This document shows, in pieces, positions 60,531 through 64,000 of a DNA stretch of 64,000 nt. The DNA is taken from assembly GCA_947683425.1 (NCBI GenBank), contig CANTUQ010000055.1, forward strand, positions 11,569,501-11,633,500, read 5' to 3'. The translations under genes were made by a program, and so were the position numbers. The DNA is from Excoecaria cochinchinensis (lineage: Eukaryota > Streptophyta > Magnoliopsida > Malpighiales > Euphorbiaceae). Numbering within the stretch: position 1 is the first letter of the stretch; every line of letters begins with the position of its first letter. Below the pieces are notes generated by a model, which made no database searches, was not told where the DNA came from, and saw only the letters and a list, made by a program, of their open reading frames with translations.

Positions 60531-60970
60531 TGCAAAGAGTTTCCGCCATCTCTGCTTCCTTCATTAGATATCATCTCATTATAATTTCTTGTAATTTTTT
60601 ATTAACTATAATAATATGATTGAACATTGTTATGTCATTTATAACTTGACAGCTATACAAATCATCCCATTTTTGGGCGACAATTTGTCTTGCAATATTA
60701 CTCATCATAACTTTTAGAGCTAACTGTGTGCCCCCCTCAACCACATTGATAATAATTAAAATTTTCACACCACATAAAAAACAAGTAATAAAATTTAAAG
60801 AAAATAAATGTTGCCAATGTTCATATATTATAATAATAAAACGTATTTAATCATATTTGTCTAAACCTATATAGAAATAAATAAATAAAACATAATTCAT
60901 AAAATACCTTAATTTCAACACCATAAAATTTTACAGTCTTCTTCTTTTATTTTAACAACTATTTTAATAT
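60531..60970. other. No recognisable feature
   Basis: This is where the DDE domain of the transposase would lie. Only a 65-residue minus-strand frame (60571-60768; NIARQIVAQKWDDLYSCQ) without a known motif is present, followed by A/T-rich DNA. Confidence 0.5.
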
Positions 60971-60980
60971 TTTTATTGTG

Positions 60981-61416
60981 GGGTTGATTTCACCCATTGT
61001 CACTCAACTTATCACTTCTCGCGCAAAAGTAACCGACTTTTTTTTTTCTTACTTAAATGTCACTGAACTTTTAACATTATTGCACAAAAGTCATATTGAC
61101 CGGAATCCGGCGACGACACTTGCCGGATTAATAAGCTCAGCAAATGCTACATTTAAATTAATTTCACTCACGGTCACTAAACTTATCATTTATCTCGCAA
61201 AAGTAATTAACTTTTTTTTTCAACTTAAATGTTACTGAACTTTTAACATTTTTGCAAAAAAGTCATCAATCCGGCGAGAGTCGTCGCCGGATTTCGGTCA
61301 ACATGACTTTTGTGCAATAATGTTAAAAGTTCAGTGACATTTAAGTAAGAAAAAAAAAAGTCGGTTACTTTTGCGCGATAAGTGATAAGTTGAGTGACCA
61401 TAAGTGAAATTGACCC
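60981..61416. mobile_element. 436-bp fold-back MITE with 10-bp target duplication
   Basis: Ends GGGTTGATTTCACC and GTGAAATTGACCC are parts of long inverted repeats (about 60981-61137 against 61265-61416) sharing 'cactcaacttatcactt', 'gcgcaaaagtaaccgact' and 'ccggcgacgac'-type words. Direct duplications TTTTATTGTG flank it exactly (60971-60980 and 61417-61426). The centre (61145-61262) is a diverged direct copy of the left arm. Long terminal repeats and a 9-11-bp duplication fit a Mutator-type MITE. The ORFs inside are translated inverted repeat. Confidence 0.9.
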
Positions 61417-61426
61417 TTTTATTGTG

Positions 61427-62870
61427 TTTGCATTTGCTCTCGGTGAAGGAAATCCGAAAGCAACACAAATCAATTTTATAGCCGGGATGTGATTTTTTTT
61501 CAACACGGGTTATGCTCAGAGAGTTGAATATCACTAATATTGCAGCTCTGTGTTGTGGGGTTTGTGTCTAAAATGCAAATCCCCACTCCCCTTTTGTACG
61601 TCCCATTACCAAAAATCACAACTGTCAGTTACGACTTTTGACTCACCCTACTCCCTAAATTATTTTTGAAATCACCTCAATTTTATAAATACTTTTCCCG
61701 AAAACATTATTTATATTTTTCTCCCGTCACTTCTCACGAGGCAAAAAAAAAGCCATTTTTTTTCACCCAAGTCAATTTTTTAATTTAAAAAGGGCTTGTT
61801 TGAGAAAAAAAAAACGTAAAAGAATCACTGTTTTCTCTCTCTCCACAAAGCTTTCTCATGAACTCTTGGTGGATTTCTGTTTTTTTTCTTTCTTTCTTTT
61901 TGAGCTATTTGCAACCTTTTATACAGCTATTGCTCCTCATTTTCTCTATTCTTTTATGTTGTTTTAGTGCTAATTATTTATTCATTCAATAGGTGATTGT
62001 TAGGCCGGAGAATAGTTTGCGAAAATTCAATTACAATTTTTTTTAAAGTGAACTTTCGATATCTAAATCGAAAACCTTCATCTTGTAAATTTTCATTGAA
62101 ATTCAAAAATAAAAACTCTTTTGTTGTTTAGCCTATTTTTTCATCATCTTTTTTTGAATTCCAACATACATGACTTTTTTTAATTTTTTTCTTTCTTTCT
62201 TTATTTTTTTTAGTTCTCCTTTGTTCATTTGCTTTTTATCTGTAATTGTCACATTACCGATTTCTTCTTTCAGTTGGCTTTGATAAAAAAAAAAAAGCTT
62301 CCTTGCTTGATTGGGTTTTGATTTTCTTTTAGTTAATTTTATGCAATTTGGGATGTAAAAGTTGAAAATTAACCCTTAACTGTTTGTCTGCAAACTAATT
62401 GAAATAAACTACAGTTGAGGATGTGTTTAGTAAAAAAAATAAACTGCATGACACCTAAATGCCAATCAAGAGAAAGGAGCAAAAGTCGTGATAGAGTGCT
62501 TGTCAAGATCACATCAATAGTGACAACAAAAAAATCTGATGTCTGTGTCGGTTTTCGTTGGTCGGTGTCATAGTATCGATTTTAATAAAAATTTAATTAA
62601 TTTATGTGAATTTCAACCGTATCAGAAACGGTAACATCAATATCGATTTTCAATAATTTCATTTTTCTAATTATATTTAGAGTAGCATCATAAATTGAAT
62701 TTTATAAAAAATATTATTTTTAAATGAATTCCTTTTTCTCCGTCACTATATTTCGGTATGTCTTGGCAATATTTCTTTTAAAAAAATGTAATTTTAAAAA
62801 AAAAATTAAATTTAGTGTTATAGTAAAAGTATTTAAAAATTTGATATAAGTGGAAGGGTGTACACGGATC
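61427..62870. other. Non-coding A/T-rich stretch
   Basis: No gene recognised. 61820-61930 has 'ctctctctccacaaagctttctc' and long T tracts like a plant 5' leader, but no ORF follows. A minus-strand frame 61506-61430 (HIPAIKLICVAFGFPSPRAN) crosses into the MITE and has no known motif. Confidence 0.5.
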
Positions 62871-62874
62871 TGGA

Positions 62875-63075
62875 TTTTTCTGTATTGAACCGAAATATCG
62901 AAAAAAAAAGATCAAGAACCGAATTGTACGGTTAACTTTTTTGACTAGAACCGAACTGAATTTACCATTAACTTTTTGACTAGAATCGAATCGAATTTTA
63001 TTGAAACCGGACCGAGAACCATATTAAATAGAACTGAACTGTTTTGAAACCGAATTGGACCGAAAGAACCGATAT
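62875..63075. repeat. 'gaaccgaa' degenerate repeat
   Basis: GAACCGAA/GAACTGAA/GAATCGAA words recur about a dozen times, with the 29-base phrase around 'taactttttgactagaa' occurring twice (about 62934 and 62968). It resembles CCGAA-rich non-autonomous DNA transposons common in plants; the family is not identified. Confidence 0.55.
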
Positions 63076-63195
63076 TTATTAATTATTATATATAATATTA
63101 GTAATTTATATATAAATATTATTTACAATTTATATTATATATTTATTATATAAATTTAACTTCATAATTATTTGTATTAAATATTTTAATGCACT

Positions 63196-63626
63196 TGATA
63201 GAGTTTGGGTACGCCCATGACTCTAATTTGGATAAAGGTCTAATATAAATAGAATTAAGTAATTCAATCTGATTAAAATTACCAAATCCTATCTCAGAAA
63301 AAGTCTGAGTTAAACTAGAGATAGGTCTCTAACTTTTAGGATCTCTATAAATAAATGGTAGATCTCAGTATTTGGTAACGAGAAAACGTATACGCCGCAA
63401 GACTCCTCGTTCCCACTCACAGTTTTTTTTCTTAATCTTTCAGGGGTTTTTAGATTGTGGAATAGTTATTATTATCCCGCATGTGGATTAAAGCTAGGCC
63501 AGTGACTAAAAACAAACGAGATCCTTATAAACGCTTCCGCAATGAGTTTCTGTGCTACAAGAGGTAGGTACCATTATTTAATGATACCTCCAAGTAAATT
63601 ATATTTGTTATAATTATCCTCCTACA
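63196..63626 (+). mobile_element. Short LTR (431 bp) of an LTR retrotransposon, 5' copy
   Basis: Starts TGATAGAGTTTGGGTACGCC and ends ATCCTCCTACA one base before a perfect primer site. It has a TATA box (TATAAATA, 63346-63353). The size and the tRNA-iMet primer suit a Copia-type element, but no coding region is in view to confirm it. The start coordinate is the least certain part. Confidence 0.75.
63346..63353 (+). promoter_or_regulatory. TATA box of the short LTR
   Basis: TATAAATA, 150 bases into a 431-bp LTR, the usual place for the promoter of such an LTR. Confidence 0.65.
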
Positions 63627-63627
63627 T

Positions 63628-63646
63628 TGGTATCAGAGCCAGGTTT
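63628..63646 (+). other. Primer-binding site, tRNA-iMet, perfect
   Basis: TGGTATCAGAGCCAGGTTT is the exact complement of the 3' end of plant initiator tRNA-Met, one base after the LTR. It is better preserved than the equivalent sites of Z and X, suggesting a younger element. Confidence 0.88.
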
Positions 63647-64000
63647 TTGTGTCCTGGCATGTGGTTAAATAGATCTAAAATTTTATGTCTAAAATTATTA
63701 GATCTAAGATGCATTGAACACAATAAAAATTTTAATTTTTTTGTGAATAATATATACGTGTATATATTGCAGCTCAAAAATTGTGTACGAGTACACTGCG
63801 ATTCGAGGGGACAAACGTGAGTGTTCAAAACACATAACTAGAAATTATAATTTTTAATTTTTGACCTCACCATTGAATTTACAGACCCCAAAAATCCACC
63901 ACCAGCCGAAATCGGAGCACCAGAATCTGTCAGGAAGGCGGCGCATGGACTACACGCGCCACCATATGCTTGGCGCGTAAGCATGGGGGGTGGCTCACAC
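63647..64000 (+). mobile_element. Start of the internal region of the short-LTR element
   Basis: Leader sequence running off the window. No ORF is identifiable yet; 'ggcgcatggactacacgcgccaccatatgcttggcgcg' near the end is GC-rich, unlike the rest. The coding part should lie beyond 64000. Confidence 0.6.

Noticed and set aside
61840..61930. Possible promoter or 5' UTR of a host gene
   Set aside because: Pyrimidine-rich leader-like DNA is present, but no coding frame follows within 1 kb on the plus strand.

Overview
This is a gene-poor, AT-rich window from a flowering-plant nuclear genome, probably a eudicot. Almost all of it is nested LTR retrotransposons. I see no intact host gene. The plant assignment rests on Ogre/Tat-type and chromovirus-type LTRs with plant tRNA primer-binding sites, a Mutator-like transposase relic and a fold-back MITE. 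The eudicot assignment is inference only.

Left block (1-18404). At least two minus-strand Ogre/Tat-type LTRs (1-2286 inside 2287-3310) adjoin a minus-strand long LTR (3311-5478). That LTR abuts the 5' LTR of a large non-autonomous element, called Z here (5479-18404, plus strand). The Z LTR was split by a plus-strand Ogre solo LTR (6503-15569, target duplication GGAAC). That LTR was split by another solo LTR, T (8185-14530, duplication TTACT). T was split by a minus-strand Ogre LTR (8378-13223), and that in turn by another (10500-12580, duplication GTTGT/GTTGC). The net lengths, once insertions are subtracted, agree between copies.

Middle block (18405-42871). Z has a tRNA-iMet-type primer site at 18412 and only about 0.4 kb of internal sequence. 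A second non-autonomous element, X (18576-26466, minus strand, about 3.3-kb LTRs, 1.2-kb interior), is inserted in that interior. The 3' LTR of Z starts at 26719 and is split by an inverted solo LTR of its own family (29492-42198). That LTR contains element Y (29865-37878, duplication GCAAC), which carries a 3.2-kb inverted repeat.

Right block (42872-64000). It begins with a truncated Ogre LTR (42872-44585) and a fragment of a long LTR (44586-45358). Next is another long LTR (about 45440-52450) split by an Ogre solo LTR (48267-51145, duplication GTATG). An Ogre/Tat element follows, with its 5' LTR (53121-55726), tRNA-Arg-type primer site, duplicated leader and broken gag. A plus-strand ORF of unknown function (59098-59589) then converges on a broken Mutator-like transposase with a SWIM zinc finger (59797-60530, minus strand). 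A 436-bp MITE with 10-bp duplications (60981-61416) and the 5' end of a small-LTR retrotransposon (63196 onward) complete the window.

The most unusual signals are in the LTRs. Eight Ogre-type LTRs each carry a GC-rich, palindromic or tandem cassette, mostly 120-570 bp from the LTR start, and most differ in sequence. The Y LTRs contain a segment resembling the 5' part of initiator tRNA-Met. All Ogre LTRs with an intact 3' end contain an internal copy of the start of their own primer-binding site.
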